From Nanobdellota archaeon (GTDB taxonomy: Archaea > Nanobdellota > Nanobdellia > Woesearchaeales > B3-WOES), in contig JAGLZG010000144.1 in assembly GCA_023131705.1 (NCBI GenBank), positions 1 to 11,812 of the forward strand: a stretch of DNA of 11,812 nt, written 5' to 3'. A model generated the notes under the pieces. That model was not told the DNA's origin, searched no databases, and saw only the letters and a list, made by a program, of their open reading frames with translations. Positions 11,537-11,812 of the stretch are shown in pieces. How positions within the stretch are numbered: position 1 is the stretch's first letter; the number at the start of each line of letters is the position of its first letter. Made by a program: the position numbers and the translations under genes.

Positions 11537-11812
11537 ACCCCATTTTACCTGTTAAACAAGTGTTGCCTATTGGACATTCCCGGCATTCTGGTTTAGCTTT
11601 GCAAACAGACCTTCCAAAGTGCCAAAATATTTTGTCTATCTCTCCTGGTGAGTAGCCTTTACCTGTACCCCATCCAGATTCTTCAGAAAGCTTTATTACC
11701 AGTCTTTTTAAGAAAAGATATTCTTTTGGATCCTGCTGGTTAGTTCCAAAATCAGGGTCCCCATACCCTTCTAATAACAAACCGGTTCTTTTTATTAATT
11801 TTACAATATGCA
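11517..11812 (-). CDS. C-terminal part of endonuclease III-like [4Fe-4S] protein (partial, N-terminus missing)
   Basis: The frame is open to the right edge, so only the last 97 codons are visible; the TTG at 11780 is not a convincing start. The segment EIDKIFWHFGRSVCKAKPEC followed by RECPIGNTC places four cysteines as C-x5-C-x2-C-x5-C (11556-11603). This resembles the C-terminal iron-sulfur loop of endonuclease III/MutY DNA glycosylases, whose usual spacing is C-x6-C-x2-C-x5-C. The preceding FLKRLVIKLSEESGWGTGKG could be the helix packing under the glycosylase core. The helix-hairpin-helix and the catalytic Lys/Asp would lie beyond the window, so the assignment rests on the loop alone. A base-excision repair role is inferred. 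It is co-directional and overlapping with the hypothetical gene downstream. Confidence 0.6.
   Translation of the reverse strand, partial: HIVKLIKRTGLLLEGYGDPDFGTNQQDPKEYLFLKRLVIKLSEESGWGTGKGYSPGEIDKIFWHFGRSVCKAKPECRECPIGNTCLTGKMGYENGKR

Overview
The window looks like a piece of an AT-rich archaeal genome, most likely a DPANN lineage close to Woesearchaeota or Pacearchaeota. Three things point there. Promoters carry archaeal TATA boxes (TTTATA or TTTAAA type), several placed about 26 bases before the start codon as expected for leaderless mRNAs. There is a DRG-type GTPase with a TGS domain. There is also a tiny CxxC-x17-CxxC zinc-ribbon protein and a secreted, sequon-rich surface protein. The lineage is an inference from gene content; no rRNA is present.

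Layout. Positions 1-3182 (minus) hold the first 1060 codons of a giant secreted surface protein: signal peptide, right-handed beta-helix carrying an inserted cleaved-adhesin domain, four Ig/cadherin-like repeats and a Pro-Glu linker. The gene runs off the left edge. Positions 3411-3551 (minus) encode a 46-residue zinc ribbon. A GC-rich island at about 3655-3738 (plus) folds into a hairpin with a textbook kink-turn and a downstream ACA, so I propose an H/ACA-type guide RNA. It is followed by a leaderless two-gene unit (3775-4553): a small two-helix membrane protein and a HEPN protein with an RNxxxH RNase motif. Positions 4586-6450 (minus) are a coupled RsuA/RluB-type pseudouridine synthase and DRG GTPase.

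Positions 6574-10841 look like an accessory or defence-type segment. They hold a small PD-(D/E)XK nuclease, a SplB-like radical SAM protein and an EVE-HNH modification-dependent endonuclease. The endonuclease is divergent from a winged-helix regulator across a shared operator with three GCTACA half-sites. Then come a Cas4/RecB-like iron-sulfur nuclease and a ribbon-helix-helix regulator with a perfect 10+10 palindromic operator. The regulator cassette is bracketed by two near-identical hairpin direct repeats. The right end (minus) has a 56-residue membrane protein, an unrecognised 120-residue protein, and the C-terminal part of a protein with an endonuclease III-like iron-sulfur loop, open at the right edge.

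How the parts may work together. The strongest system candidate is the EVE-HNH endonuclease with its divergent winged-helix controller and shared operator. It resembles a self-regulated Type IV restriction module, and Cas4-like and PD-(D/E)XK nucleases lie nearby. A second candidate is the HEPN RNase with its membrane partner. The translation-related genes (guide RNA, pseudouridine synthase, DRG GTPase) form a separate housekeeping cluster. No gap longer than 300 bases remains without a gene.
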